Positions 21,828-33,676 are shown, counted from the stretch's first letter. The stretch: DNA of 64,000 bases from Paramyrothecium sp. XJ0827 (GCA_020881915.1 JAJFPB010000002.1:1240001-1304000); one strand, 5' to 3'. Numbers and translations: made by a program. The notes: generated by a model from the letters alone, not told the origin.

Positions 21828-22535
21828 ATGGTCAGTGCCATATCCTCCTCCTCACCCACCTATCCATTCAACTCTAACGTTGCATAGGCTCCCGTCGCCC
21901 CCACCGAGAAGAACCCCTCCGCCCGCGCGAAGCGGCACATGCGCATCACCGGCCAGATCCACCCTCTCCTCCCCGCCAAGGTCTTCCGCTCGGGCGCCGC
22001 CGTCAGCGACGACTTCCTCTCCAACAAGCGCGACAAGCGCCTCATGAAGCACTCGTCCTTCGTCTCCCGCATCGCCACCTCCTCCGGCGCCCGCGTCGCC
22101 AAGCCCCGCCACCGAACCCGCCGCCCCGGCAACAAGCTCGCCACCACCCTCGACGGCCTCGCCGACGCGCTGCCGGACCTGGACGATGACGGCGAGGCCG
22201 GCGCCGACGGCAACCCCCCGGACGGCAAGATCCGGCACCGCAGCCTGAAGAGCAAGAAGGGCGCGCTCAAGCGCAAGGAGATGATCGTGCGAGGCGAGAT
22301 GGAGCGGTTCGGCGTCAGCATGGCGCGGCTAACCGAGACGCAAGCGGCTCAGACGCAGGCACCGCCGTCAAAGAAGGGCAAGAAGCAAGCTGCTGCCAAC
22401 ACTAGCTCTGCGGCTCAGGAACCAGCGGCGGCCGCGCCGACCCCGGCGCCTGCAACTTCGAATCGCTGGGCTGCTCTGAGAGGATACATCTCGGCCACAA
22501 TGGAGCAGAACCCTGCCTTCGCAAACAAGAATTAG
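21828..22535 (+). CDS. slx9: Slx9-like ribosome biogenesis protein
   Basis: Exon 1 carries only the ATG (21828-21830); intron 21831-21887 (GTCAGT..CATAG with CTAAC branch site); exon 2 21888-22535; 216 residues beginning MAPVAPTEKN. Without splicing the frame reaches TAG within the intron. An alternative is initiation at the in-frame ATG 21939 (MRITGQIH). Slx9 is a nucleolar factor of small-subunit pre-rRNA processing and 40S export. Family features are the basic body (KRDKRLMKHSSFV), the SLKSKKGALKRKEMIVRGEMERF block and the C-terminal RWAALRGYISATM motif. An acidic patch (DLDDDGEAGAD) and a Lys/Ala-rich linker lie between them. Starts 493 bases from uba4 on the opposite strand. Confidence 0.87.
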
Positions 22536-23456
22536 GAGCCGGGAGCAGAAGGAAATTGCAAGATATCGAATTATTCAATCACAGGCGTTCTGGTTCAAAA
22601 GTTACGACACGGATAATACCTTTGGAGTTCAGGCCGCGAATAGAAAGGGCAATTCGTCATATACTACCTGTACAAGTGATGGCTTGAACTATCGCTATGC
22701 TTTATTTATTATCATGTACCGCTGTTCCGCTGCTCCACACGACTCGTGCCGAATCCAAACTCAAATGCATATGAATTCATTCTTGAGACTCGTCGATCTC
22801 TTCTCCGCAGCCGTCGCCGTCGTTATTGTGTTTGTTTCTCTTTATGGTATCCTCGAGTATCTGCAGGCATCAAGACAGCTCTTGCATGCGCGCCTCTCTG
22901 CTTTCTGTACAATGCATGTCTTCATGAAAAGAAAAAAAAATACTAAGCCGTATCCAACGCCGTAATTTCAGCGGAAAGCACGAATGCTGTGATAATGAAC
23001 AACAGGGTGGAAAATGAGAAATCTCAATACGTCATAACAGTCGTAACAGAATGAAATATCAGCTCGCAGACAGGTCGATGGCAGTTCTGTGACAAGTCTC
23101 GGGATGTTTCTTCTTGATAAAATCACAGATGATTACGAGGCGGTGACAATTGGCTGGTGTACCGCCATTGGCGCCTCGTGGGTTTCCTCAAGCTGGCCAC
23201 TCTCGTCTGGCTTCGCAGAGCGCACAATTCGGACTCGGCGTATTACGCGCTTTGCCAAGCCATCACCACTGGGGCGGGAATGGCCAAATTTCGCAGCCAT
23301 CGCAGTTCCCGGCGGCGCGCGCTCAGTGCTGGGCGCCGGCCTGGACTTGACAAGTTTGATCGTTGGCATGCGTTTGTGGTCATCTTGGAAGCCGCGAGCT
23401 TCGAACCGTCGCAGCAATTCATCAAAATGCTTGTCAGTGCCAAAACGAGCCGATTT
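22536..23456. other. convergent 3' flanks, no gene seen
   Basis: Spacer between slx9 and the NEDD8 protease gene. ORFs here overlap on both strands without family features. Confidence 0.5.
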
Positions 23457-24400
23457 CTATTCGATCCGTGGAGGCGTATGCGTAGCAAAAGGACTTGCGC
23501 TCCTCCTATAATTGGGTTAGTTGCCATTCCAGAGATATGGGAGACGGTCAAGTTGGATGAGGACTTACGATCGCCGACGCTCGCCTTCCTTGCGAAGATT
23601 CTCAATAATACGAAGCATCTCCTTCCGACCACCGTTGCTATCAACCATCTTGCCGGCCATGCTCATAGAGACCTTCTCGCGGGCGTTGGCACTGAGTAGC
23701 CGCTTCACCAACAGGTGGCGCATAAGTAGGCAGACAAAGATGCCGCAGTCGCTGCCATTTTCTTGTTGAGGGGAGTCCTCGAGGTTGACGAATCGAAGTG
23801 GCCGACGCAAGATCTCGCTAACTTTGCGTGCGGCAAGATTGGCTTCGGCGTAGTTGGCGCCGCCTAGGGAGTCGTAGTGAAAAGCGACACCGTCGAGGGC
23901 AGAGACAAGTAGCAATGACCAGTGGCTTCCGCCCTCCGCAACGCCTACGTTGCGATTGTCATTGATGGGTAGGAAGATGTGAGTGACCTTTGAGAAATCG
24001 GGCAGGGCGCTCTTGATTTGTCGCATATCGGGCTCCTTCATGAGGAGGAAGGTCATGCTTGGGCGGAGGAGAATGATGCGAGCTTGCGGGTAACGAGGAA
24101 GAGTCTCGCGCTCCAGGTATTCCTCCCAGAAGGCGATGTTGTTGTCGGTCAACCAATCGTTCTTCAGTGCCTTGATGTCCTCGACGGTTAGGCATACATC
24201 ATAGTAGCTAAGATACGGCTTTTCGGGAGAAAGCTACAATGAAGAAAGCTTCTGGTCAGCAGGTGCACCAAGCACAAGCGGCACGACGAGACATCCACTA
24301 CGGTTCAAGCGTAAAGAAGGAGACCCGTAGACCCCGCGATGAGCTAGGGGCGACATACCGAGTCGCCGAAATGGCGGGCCATGCGCTGACGGAAAGGCAT
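23457..24400 (-). CDS. den1: NEDD8-specific cysteine protease (Den1/SENP8, Ulp1 fold)
   Basis: Three exons: 24400-24359, 24233-23569, 23505-23457; introns of 125 and 63 bases, phases 0 and 2; 251 residues. Exon 2 restores the family's KPYLSYYDVCLTVEDIKAL and NDWLTDNNIAFWEEYLERE. The catalytic set of the Ulp1/C48 fold is visible: His118 (GSHWSLLLV), Asp135 (HYDSLG), Gln171 and Cys177 (ENGSDCGIFVC). Such proteases process NEDD8 precursor and remove NEDD8 from proteins; Aspergillus DenA is the studied fungal member. The unspliced frame would stop right at the second donor (TCGTAAGT), but the canonical donor, AACTAAC branch site and TTATAG acceptor argue for a third exon, adding an RS-like tail (RRRSRSASPFATHTPPRIE). 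The upstream frame is open without an ATG, so an extra 5' exon is possible. Confidence 0.9.
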
Positions 24401-25199
24401 CCTGTGCGGCGACTTTGGGGGACTTTCGGTATAAACGCGATTGTCGTCGTCCTTGTCTGCTGAGCTGAGGGAGACGGACGATGGAGAGGTGTCGCCTTCA
24501 CTGGAGCCGGAGCTGTCGTGACGTGGTCGCCGACGGCGAATGAATGGTAAGGCGTATAGGCGGCTAGCGAAACGGCGATCAGGGCAAGTTCAGAACCCCC
24601 ACAGTGAAGTGCGGCCAGGAGCAATACGCGTGCACAAGCAGAGAAAGAGAAGAGTGGATGTGGATTGGACGAAGAGGAGGAAAGAAACAGACAAGAACAG
24701 TCTGAGTCAGGAATGAGGGAGAGGTTTCAGAGTGAACCTTTGGGGGATGCCCAGATAGAGGAGGTGACGGGGATGATAAGGGAAAAAAAAGTAAAGGTGA
24801 GAGGGACAAGAAAAGTCGATGAAGTGAGGGTCAAGTGACGGACTGGAGCAAAAGCAGCCGGGGGAAGAGCAGCTCCGTCTGGTAGGTTTTTTTTTTTTGG
24901 CCAGTCTGCCTGCCCGCGGTCTGAAAGTACTACCTTGGGTACCGTTTCTGCAACAGCCTGGTAGGGTCCTCGAGGTGGGATGGCGGGGGTCAATCCGAGC
25001 TTCTCAAGGAAAGCGAAAAAGATTTTTTGGGCGGAAAATGGGTACCCGTTAGGTATGCTCAGAATGGGGAACGGCACTAAACCGTAGCGCATGAATGAAT
25101 GAGCAGTCTCCAAGCCTAAATAGGGCAAGACAGGTCAACTTGACCACGCCAGCGAAGGTTCGCGATGCCCTACGACTGGCCCCCTCGGAAAGGAAAACC

Positions 25200-25223
25200 A
25201 AAAAAAAAAAAAAAAAAAAAAAA
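25200..25223. repeat. poly(A) tract, 24 bases
   Basis: Uninterrupted A run, directly followed by CACCTCGG. No flanking target-site duplication is apparent. Confidence 0.9.
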
Positions 25224-25691
25224 CACCTCGGTGCACGAATTTCGTGGGAGTCGCCGCGTCCTGGGCGGGAACCGCGAAGTGGGCAGCCTTGAGCCCGAAG
25301 GCGATGCGACCGAACGAGGTGCAGGCAGGGGTTGATTGAAGTGCGCAGGCATGACGAAGGTTGAGGCTCAGCAAGCCAGGCATGGGGAGCTGAAGTGGCT
25401 TAGCCTGCGCTGCTGTGCTATGAGGCATGTAAGTGCAGGGTAATGGCAGCACTCGCTTGCGCTGCCGGCACTTCCCAGGATAGCCGTACAGCCCGTCTGC
25501 TGGGGTTCTGCGCGCGCTGATGTAACTCATGTCCTTCCCTCCCTGTGAACCCAAAAGGAAGAAAAAAAAATCGTAGGCCCGTCAGATGGACAATGCCATC
25601 TTCTGAAAGCTCGTGGGCCAGCACACAAGGCCCCTAGGCACCTGTTCGCGCGCTCGCGCGGAGGCCAATGGGTAGCGGAACGTGTCGATAT

Positions 25692-25705
25692 GGGGGGGGG
25701 GGGGG
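25692..25705. repeat. poly(G) tract, 14 bases
   Basis: Uninterrupted G run; a site prone to sequencing or replication slippage. Confidence 0.9.
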
Positions 25706-26689
25706 CAAGTGACGATGGAGCAGGGGTACGTAACGCGACGTAGGGCCAAGGTAGCCGGCATAACGGTTCCGGAGATCGGGGCTGTGGAGAACTGGGCAGA
25801 GGGAAAAACGGAAGACGTAACGAACCTGTGTGGAGAAGAGGGTCTGTCGTCGTCTGAACCCATCATCATGGGCATCGCGAAAGGGTGTAAGGAGTTGCTA
25901 CTCTCTGCGCGCGTATGGTGAATTGTAATTGTTCGCAGGGGGAAAAGCGAAAAATTGAACAAGGGGAAAGAATGGAGAGAGAGGTAAAAGAAGCAGTAGA
26001 GAAGAACGTGAGGCAGGGAAGAAAGGTAATCTACATTACATGGCGAGACCAAGAATGGATGGACGGCGATCGGGCTGGGTCTTATTGGCCCCGCGGCCTA
26101 GCATCATCACCGTTCTAAATCATGATGCCAGAGCCTGTTTCGCCTACTTGCCCGATTTGGCCAGTGATGGTCACGGTACATGCCCGCCTTGTTTTCTCTT
26201 TCTGAACCCTTTCTCCCTGTCTCCTTCGGCCGCCGCCCCCCTTCTTCCCTCCCTTTTCTTTTCCTTGTGGGTTTCCTTTTTTTTTCTGTCTCGTTTCGTG
26301 TTTTTCTTTGGCTTTCGCTTGGCACATCCCACAGCTCAACGTGGCGTGACTCGCATGGCTGGTTCAGGGTCTCGGTTCGCGACTCTTTTTGCATCGTCGT
26401 CATCGCCGGCTGAGGGTACGTGTGGGATCGGACGTATGCAGACCGGACCCCCGGCTGCGAGACATGCATCGGGTTCAAGCAGAGAAAACATGACAATTCC
26501 CACATCGGCGCTAACAGTGCTGTACCTTTTGCGTACTGCACCAGCTTGTATCTTGTTACTGACATTGCCTCGGCTGGTCATGCCATCACGGCCGCTGTGA
26601 TAAGGTTGCTTACCCCACGTTCCGGGATCATGGCAAGCCTTCTACCCCCATCTCCCTATACCTCGGAGACGTAAGGCAAGCAAGCGGTT

Positions 26690-26880
26690 AGTCACCGCAA
26701 AACTTCTACTATACAACAGGATTAGAAATATTTAGAATTATTCTGCAAGGGCCTAGTAAGTAATAGGTAACTAAATCATCTCTAAAGGATTTTATTTGAA
26801 TCTTATTTTACTTATAAAGATGTAATATAATAAGATAAAAGCACGAAGAGACTTGTATATCTTGATTACCTTGGTTTCCT
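26690..26880. other. AT-rich island
   Basis: About 190 bases of clearly AT-rich DNA (TTTAGAATTATT, TTTTATTTGAATC, TAATATAATAAG) inside GC-rich surroundings. It could be a RIP-mutated transposon relic or simply a promoter-distal AT tract; it is too short to classify. Confidence 0.5.
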
Positions 26881-27756
26881 TTTTGGCTACCCGCTCGGGT
26901 GTACTGTACCTCATCAGTGAACGGCCCCCATTTACCCAACCGAGATGCTGCTGCTGCTGCTACGTCACCAGGCGGCGCCATTGTCGGCCTCCTTGCTTGG
27001 TATAGCTCGGCCTGGGCTTACTTACCTTATGGCCACAATGGAATTGTCCAGACTCCCGCACTAACTGGCGCATCATTTTCCGCATGTCTCTGCCTTTTAA
27101 AGGCCGAGCAGTGTCGAAAACCCAATGTTCAGCCCGTCGGGGTTCGGTGGCTCAGCCAAGCCGTATCCGTGCTCACCTCGGTCCACATCCCATTTGCCCA
27201 TCGCGATACAACGTTCTCGGGTTTCGCTCTCGGTCCGCTTTCTTCTTTTGCCAAGGCGACGCAGGCTTGTGAAGTTGCGCATGTCCACGGGACGATTCTG
27301 ATTGCTCCGATGTGATGCCGGCATATCGTTCGAAACGGCGCGCCAGCGTATTGTTCCCATCATGGCGGTGGAGCTCCATCCGCCTGCAGGTCGCCGGCAG
27401 CATTGCTGCGTGCCGCATTCCATATCGCATACATACATTTGCCTTGCATACTACAAACCGCTCTCACCCAATTTCAATGGTAAGCCGTGGGGGAAAATCC
27501 CATGAGCATCGTCACACCCAGCCATCGTGTTTCGCAATCCACAACCATGCCGCCGTGACCCTCCAACCAACCATCCAACCAGCCAACCAACCCGAAAGCC
27601 ATTTTCCGGCTCGGCGTAGAGCTCAGCGCAAAGCTCACCTGCTGCCCCAAGCATCCGGAGCTCCCTCGTGAGTGGGCCACGTCGATGACGAGTTCTTCAC
27701 TTCGCGCAACCTCATAATTCGTCCTGTGTGATACCGGTCTTGTCCACCTCCGAGCA

Positions 27757-28961
27757 ATGTCATCCATCGACAGCTTCGTCCGCTGGGCCGAGGGCAGAGG
27801 CGTCGAACTCTCCGGAGTCCAACCCCAGGCCATCCCTGGCCGCGGCGTTGGCATGATAGCCACGCGCGACGTGGAGGTAACAACAGCAGAACGCCCGTGT
27901 GTCCTTTCTATAGCCATGCTTAACAAACCAAAACGTAGGAGGGCGAAACCATCATCGTCGTGCCCGTCAAGGCCCACCGTAACGTCCACACCGTGCCCAA
28001 GGCTACATCCCGCAAGCTGCCGCCAAACTCCACCATACAAGCCCAGCTGGCCGCTGACCTGGCCCTGCGATGGTCCACGATCCCGGAATGGACCGCACTC
28101 ATGCCCTCCCTCGTCGACTTTGAGGCCTTGCCGTTCCTCTGGCCCGAGGAGCTGCGCAGCCTGCTTCCCAGCGCAGTCGCCGCCACCGCGGCCAGGCATC
28201 GCGCTACCTTTGAGCAGGACTGGCACACCTTCGCCGCGAGCTTTCCCAACCGACCGAATATAGATCGTGCGCACTACCTCCACGCGTTCTGCGTCGTCGC
28301 CACCCGGAGCTTTTACTTCGAGACGCCGGTCATGCTGCAGTATCCTTGGATCGACCGGCTGACCCTGCTGCCGGTAGCCGACATGTTCAACCACGCCGGC
28401 ACCGGATGCGCCGTCCAGTTTTCTACTGACGGCCACAGGATCCTTGCGGACCGCACGTACCGCGAGGGCGACGAGCTTTGCACCTCGTACGGCGAGCATG
28501 GCAACGACTACCTACTGGCTGAGTACGGGTTTCTACTCGACAAGAATCCCTGGGATAGCCTGTGTCTTGATGAGGTGGTTTTGCCCAAACTGAATGCAAA
28601 GCAACAGAAGCTTCTCAAGGTCAAACACTCTTCAGCAAGACCCACCCTGTCTGCCCATGGACTCGAGACAGGTAGCACACTAGATACTGCCCTTCGGCTA
28701 CTCTGTCCCTCCAAAGAACCTCTGCCCAAAGCAGTAGCCAAGGGCAAGCAGAACCCTGGGTCCCCAAAGCCAATATCCCGACCCGAGTTGCTGCTGGAAG
28801 ACCTTCTGAACGAGATGCTGGACGTATCAGAAGCCATGCTGGTCAAGGTGCAAACATTGCGAGTGGGTAGTGACAGGCAAAGGGATCTACTCCATCAGAG
28901 GTGGGCACAGATCAAATCCTTAACACAGATGGCTGTCGAGCGCTCCAAAAGAGGCTCCTAG
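27757..28961 (+). CDS. SET-domain protein lysine methyltransferase (RKM/SETD6-like class)
   Basis: Exons 27757-27876 and 27939-28961, 62-base intron (GTAACA..CGTAG, phase 0), 380 residues. The join gives a continuous GRGVGMIATRDVEEGETIIVVP, the start of a SET domain (residues ~28-50). A long helical insert (iSET, ~60-150) follows. SET core motifs are ADMFNHAG (~187-194, the N-H pair that contacts S-adenosylmethionine) and GDELCTSYGEHGNDYLLAEYGF (~222-245, with the catalytic Tyr). The C-terminal ~110 residues are a helical substrate-binding-like region. This is the architecture of non-histone SET methyltransferases such as Rkm ribosomal enzymes, Rubisco LSMT and SETD6; the substrate cannot be told. 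The donor GTAACA is less common than GTAAGT. Confidence 0.87.
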
Positions 28962-29494
28962 GAAGTATTCAACTTGCTGAAGCCCTCAAGACACTTGGCA
29001 TATCGCCTTGTCAAACAGGATACTCCAACCTGACCTGCGCTCCTTCGAGCATTCCCCTTTAGCGGAATACCTGGCCATTGGGTCCTACGAAGAACAAGAA
29101 TAACGCCTTCACATGGCGCGTTTCATTATGGGCACGGCTCCTTGTGAAGTACGGAATAGAATTTGCATTTCTTGTGCATTGAGCTGTCCCTCGTGGCCGT
29201 TAGCCTCTACACAACATGATTGGCTGTCTTGGCTGTACACTGCCGACGAAACCACAACTATCATGAGCACATTGAATGACGCACTAGTGTCTTAAAGGCT
29301 TCGCATAGTATTCATCCCATGGTCCAAAAATCCCAATGTGCGTCATTGGACGCCTAGAATATGGTTTGAGCAAAAAGCAACATTGTCTGCAACATAGCTC
29401 TAGTTCGTAACAGATCGATGGCAGCCCTATAACCTGCTGCGCATTGACGCGACTATGACTCTCGCTTCCTGCACCCGGAACATCGACCCTGCGG
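28962..29494. other. convergent 3' flanks, no gene seen
   Basis: Spacer between the SET gene and the large disordered-protein gene. No coding signal. Confidence 0.5.
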
Positions 29495-32400
29495 CTATGG
29501 AATATCATCGCAACGGAATCGCCTCTGCAGGACTTGCAGGTTCTCTTTTGCCTGTTCGTATTCAACTTTTCGTTGCTCTGCCGTTCTTTGAAGGCTAGCG
29601 ACAATGCCATGTCTCAGCTCTTTTCCAACAGCAATCGATTTGCAAGCTCGACTTGCTGTCGTCTGAAACTCCTTTGCATCGACCGCAACTCCCTTGGTGA
29701 GGGCTTGGCGTTCTTTGTGAAATCGACGCTGGATCTTGTCGACACAGGCAGCCCCGTTTGTCCGGTAAGCAGCTGGGATTCTATGAATGGCTGCCACTCT
29801 TGAATCTAAATGTGATACCATTTTCTAGAAATGTTAGCAGTGCTCTTCGTAGCATGGTATTTCCCTTACCTCTATCAATTGATGGAGCTCTTGGACGATC
29901 TCTGGCTCAGTCCTGACGATTGGCTGAGGAGGCTTAGTTGATATCTGAGGGTTAGGCAAGGCGGCCCCCAACCCTCCCTCCGAATTAGATGCGTCCAACA
30001 CCGGCCGTTGCAGACTGGCAAAGATCTGCGCGCGGAGATCCGTCATCTGCTTTGGAGGATACTGTTCTGGCGGGGCTGGGTGGCGGGGCCTCTCAATTTC
30101 TTCAAAGCTTTTGCGCTCAAACGGGGGAATGTCTGTAGATGTTCTCAAGGTTGCGTTTTCATGCTTCGTTGAGATACTTGTTGCAAATATCTTCCTCCTT
30201 GCAGCAGGGAAAATGGATGTATTTCTCAGGCTTTTTCGGCTCTGGCTAACGTGAGATGCTGTGGAAGACTGAAGGCGCACAGGATCCTTTTCAGAAAAAG
30301 CATGTAAAGTCTTTCGTTCAGAAGTCGTGCATTGCTTACTCGTATCGTGAGTCTCCAGTGGGATGGGACTCCCTTCCTCACTAATACTAAACATCCTGCT
30401 AGCTGGCTTGTTTCGCGTTCGCGAGACTGATTCTGGCCGTTCATTTCGTAAGGATCGGTTCATTTGCGTCAAGTTTCGTGCCCCAGTCACGCTCTCCATG
30501 TGTGCATTATCCGTTTCTAAGCCTTGTTGTGACAGAGCTTGCGAATCCTGGCAGGGCGCTTTCGCAATATGTCCCCTTTTTGGTACTTGTGACATTGCTG
30601 GCCTTGACTCGTCTCGAATTGCCTTGGGTGATGATTGTTTCTTAAGAATTGTGACGCGCTGGTCACCGCGTGACATGACCACCTTTCCATCCAGCGGTGC
30701 GTCTTGCGTTCCAGTGCGGTTAGGATCCGCCGATTCAGGGTTATCTCCTCCCGGTGTAGACATTTCGAGGCCATCCAGAAGATCCTCAACCTCAACTGAG
30801 GACATGGTTGCAACAATCGAGTTGGAGTTGGAGCCCCCGACATTTGTAGTCACCAGGGTATGTGGTGCCGCCACCGCTGGGCTGGACGCCTTAGTTTCTT
30901 GAACCGACTCTTGATGCTTTACTGTACCCCTTCCGACCTGTGTCATTGTTCTTTCCTGTTTGCCGGATAAATTTTCTTTTACGTCATTCCTTGCTGCTTT
31001 CGGCCCTGACGATTTCGTAATTGTTACCTTTGAAGGTGCCGCGATGGCTGGAACCTCCTCAGGGCTATGCACCGAAGTGGATGGAATGAAATCCTCGTCC
31101 GAGTCAGATGGTATGATGATAGATTCGGCTTCCATTTGATGCTTCACCTGATCAGCCTTCTGTGATGCCAGAAGCAGAGCTTCATTTGAGCTCGTCACTG
31201 TGTCATGATGGATAATCTCATTGGGGCTCGTGGCCAACGTCAAGTTCACGGAAACATGCGGGGCGCCTGGATGTGTCAACTCATTGTTCTCATTTTTCCT
31301 TGCTGTGGACTTGAATTCCTTCTTAGTTGTCGTTGTCGTCGTCTTATGTGATTGCTTCTTCTGCGATTTCATTGAAGGCGGATTGGGCTTTTTCACCGAA
31401 TCCAGTAATGCACCGACGATGGGCATTCGCTGAGGAGGTGCCTTCTTCTTTGCTGGCGGTGCTTCAGCAATTTCCTGGGTGGCTTCGTCGAAAACAAGTG
31501 GCGCTTTTGCACGTTGTTTCCGCTTTCTTATATTCTGAGTCTTCTGGGATGTCACGGGCGTCATCTCCATTGCGCGCTCCGGGGCGGCGGCTTCGTTCAC
31601 GTATGCTCCACTATTTAGCAAAGGTGAATTTTTTCCCACAATCCTTTGCTGGTGAGGCGCTCTGATTTTAGGACTTGATGAGGGTGGAGAGTACATGTGA
31701 TCTTCCCCTGGTTTCTGGTTGCCATGTTTCACGTCCTGGGAAACCTCTGCTCCATCGTCGACTTGGAGGCCATCATGTCCACGTCTTTTGGCAGGGAAAG
31801 GAGGAGGTGCCATGGGCTGGTTCTCCTTAGAATTGTTAGTTTCTTCGTGTGGAGGCGGTCTGTCCATCTGGGAGGCATTGCGCGGAGGGGTCGCCTCATA
31901 GATCCCGTCGCTCTGGTAATCACCGGGGTCACCAACTTCAGATGGGCCGAGAGCCCCTGCAAAACTTTCTTCTTCGGGGTAGATGCTTGACGCCATCATA
32001 ACGGATGAGGTATCTTTGAACTTCCAGATCGGCTGAACCATATTTTGGCCAACCCATGGGGAGCTACGATAAGCAGTGGAGGCCGTTTCGGAGAAGTCGA
32101 CAGTCCTGGATGGCTCGATGAGTTGAGTGGAATCGAGCTCCATGGTCGAATCTGCTGGAAATAATTCTGGGGGAAGAGGTACGGTGTCAGGCAACTCCTC
32201 CATGCTTGACTTGGCACTCGACAGTAAAGGAATAAGGCCATCGTCTTCGGAGCCATCGTCATCCAACTTCCATTCGCATTCGTTTGCATCTCCTTCATGA
32301 ACAGGGGAGCTTCGTCGTGTTTGTGAATCGGGGTCTGACAAGGACAATGCGCTTATTTGCAGGTCGCAATCATCCTCGTCTTTTGGACTCTCTAGTATTG

Positions 32401-32551
32401 CAGTATCGCCGCCATGGCTAGGGGATTGAGACTTGCGGCTTGTGGGTGTTGTGTCGAGCTCTCCAAATACAGAGGCCTGCCGCTGTCGGGAGTTCTGCTT
32501 TTGTGACCTTGACTGAGAACGAGTAGCTTTGGCGCGATTGCGCGGCGCCAT
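29495..32551 (-). CDS. large, mostly disordered hypothetical protein with C-terminal helical region
   Basis: Exons 32551-29870 and 29824-29495; a 45-base intron (GTAAGG..TCTAG, phase 0) joins ELHQLIE to KMVSHLDSR, giving 1003 residues. Without splicing the frame ends 11 codons later and the helical tail is lost. Residues 1-~840 are Ser/Pro/Lys-rich and acidic patches alternate with basic ones (RNRAKATRSQSRSQKQ at the N-terminus; IRKRKQRAKAP; KKKAPPQRMP), suggesting a nuclear protein. There is a SIM-like hydrophobic/acidic stretch IIIPSDSDEDF. The last ~170 residues, from MTDLRAQIFASL, look helical and probably coiled-coil. I do not recognise the family; nuclear scaffold or chromosome roles are guesses. 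Confidence 0.72.
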
Positions 32552-33676
32552 GTCGAAGTGTTATGGTGCACTTCTGAGATGCGGAATGGAGGACCACCGA
32601 AGGAAGATTGGGAGGACCAAAGACGCTATTTGATGAATTGGTAAGTTTCTGACACGAAATCACAGGAAGCCGACTTGGGAGCCTAAGAGTTCGATGCAGG
32701 AATTTTTGAATACTGCAGAAGAATATTTTTTCCCTTCCCACTGCCGTCATGGAATTCTGTGGTCTACCTGAGGTCGTCGCGGACGAGGAAGGCGCAACGG
32801 CTGGCCAGCAGATGCCCAAAATGGCAACCGCAGTGTACCTTGGCCATCATCCTGTTGGACAATGGGCTAAACTGTCTCCTCTCAATAGGGTCCATTTCTC
32901 AGCCGAGCGATACATAGAAGGCATATCGAATATACAAAGCTTTTGCTGGTACAAATTGTGAGCCTCAATCCCATCGAAGGTGGCAGCCACTCTAAAGATG
33001 TTGGACGGTATCAGGTGCATTATCCCGGGCATTCTCGAGATTGGCCAACAGGGCCGACGGCAGAATCAAGCACCATACGTCTGGTTGCATTGAGGTCAAG
33101 CACCATGCTTTGTGATCTGCCGTTGTGGTTACGGAATCTGTCATCAAGATGCCGATAAGTTATCGACATGACGCTGTCGTCCACGCTCCATCATAGCCTG
33201 TTGGACGGCATTTGTAAGCCGCATGTTGCCTAGAAACATCAGCACGAGACAGTGGAGCAGGGCGGCGGACCTGAAAACTCGCCGGCGAAAATGCTAAACG
33301 GTCTTCGGCCCCAAAATATGCCCGGGTCGTCGGGAGTTGAAGCGGGCATTCGCACTAGGCTAACACGCTCAAGAGTAAGCGTCGGCAGGGATCTGGCCCA
33401 GGCAAACTCCGATCCGCGCGGGCCACTGATGGTGGGTTCCCAGTGCGTCAACAACGTTGTCACCCCTGCTCAGGTAAGGATTGAACTCCGCATACACCCA
33501 ACCGACGACCCGATAAATACCCAGGTGATGCGCCGCTCCGTCAAACGCCGCATCATCGATATTCGTGACTTTGGATCATCGCCAACAGCCCGCAACAGAC
33601 CTCTCCATCTTGACTAAGGAGATTTACTGTGTCGCTTATCCCCATCTTGTCTCCTCGAGGTGACAATATCGCAAAG
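32552..33676. other. divergent intergenic region
   Basis: Upstream of the disordered-protein gene (-) and the cyclotransferase-like gene (+). A 121-codon ORF at 33252-33617 has no family signal. No clear elements. Confidence 0.5.

Larger units (their letters stand above)
24401..27756. other. 3.4 kb gene-poor region
   Basis: Upstream of both the den1 (-) and SET (+) genes. It contains purine-rich DNA at 24630-24830, a T run at about 24889, 24 consecutive A at 25200-25223, 14 consecutive G at 25692-25705, a pyrimidine tract at 26180-26330 and an AT-rich island at 26690-26880. ORFs of up to 186 codons follow these simple sequences and show no domain. I cannot support a gene. Confidence 0.5.

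Noticed and set aside
23385..23420. tRNA B-box-like GGTTCGAAGC on the minus strand
   Set aside because: No matching A box at the right distance and no cloverleaf pairing could be drawn.
25200..25223. Poly(A) as proof of a retroelement
   Set aside because: No target-site duplication, reverse transcriptase or transcript-like sequence next to it.
27474..28499. 341-codon ORF on the minus strand
   Set aside because: Antisense of the SET gene, whose motifs and intron join are clear.
33252..33617. 121-codon ORF upstream of the cyclotransferase-like gene
   Set aside because: No family signal and it lies in the divergent promoter region.
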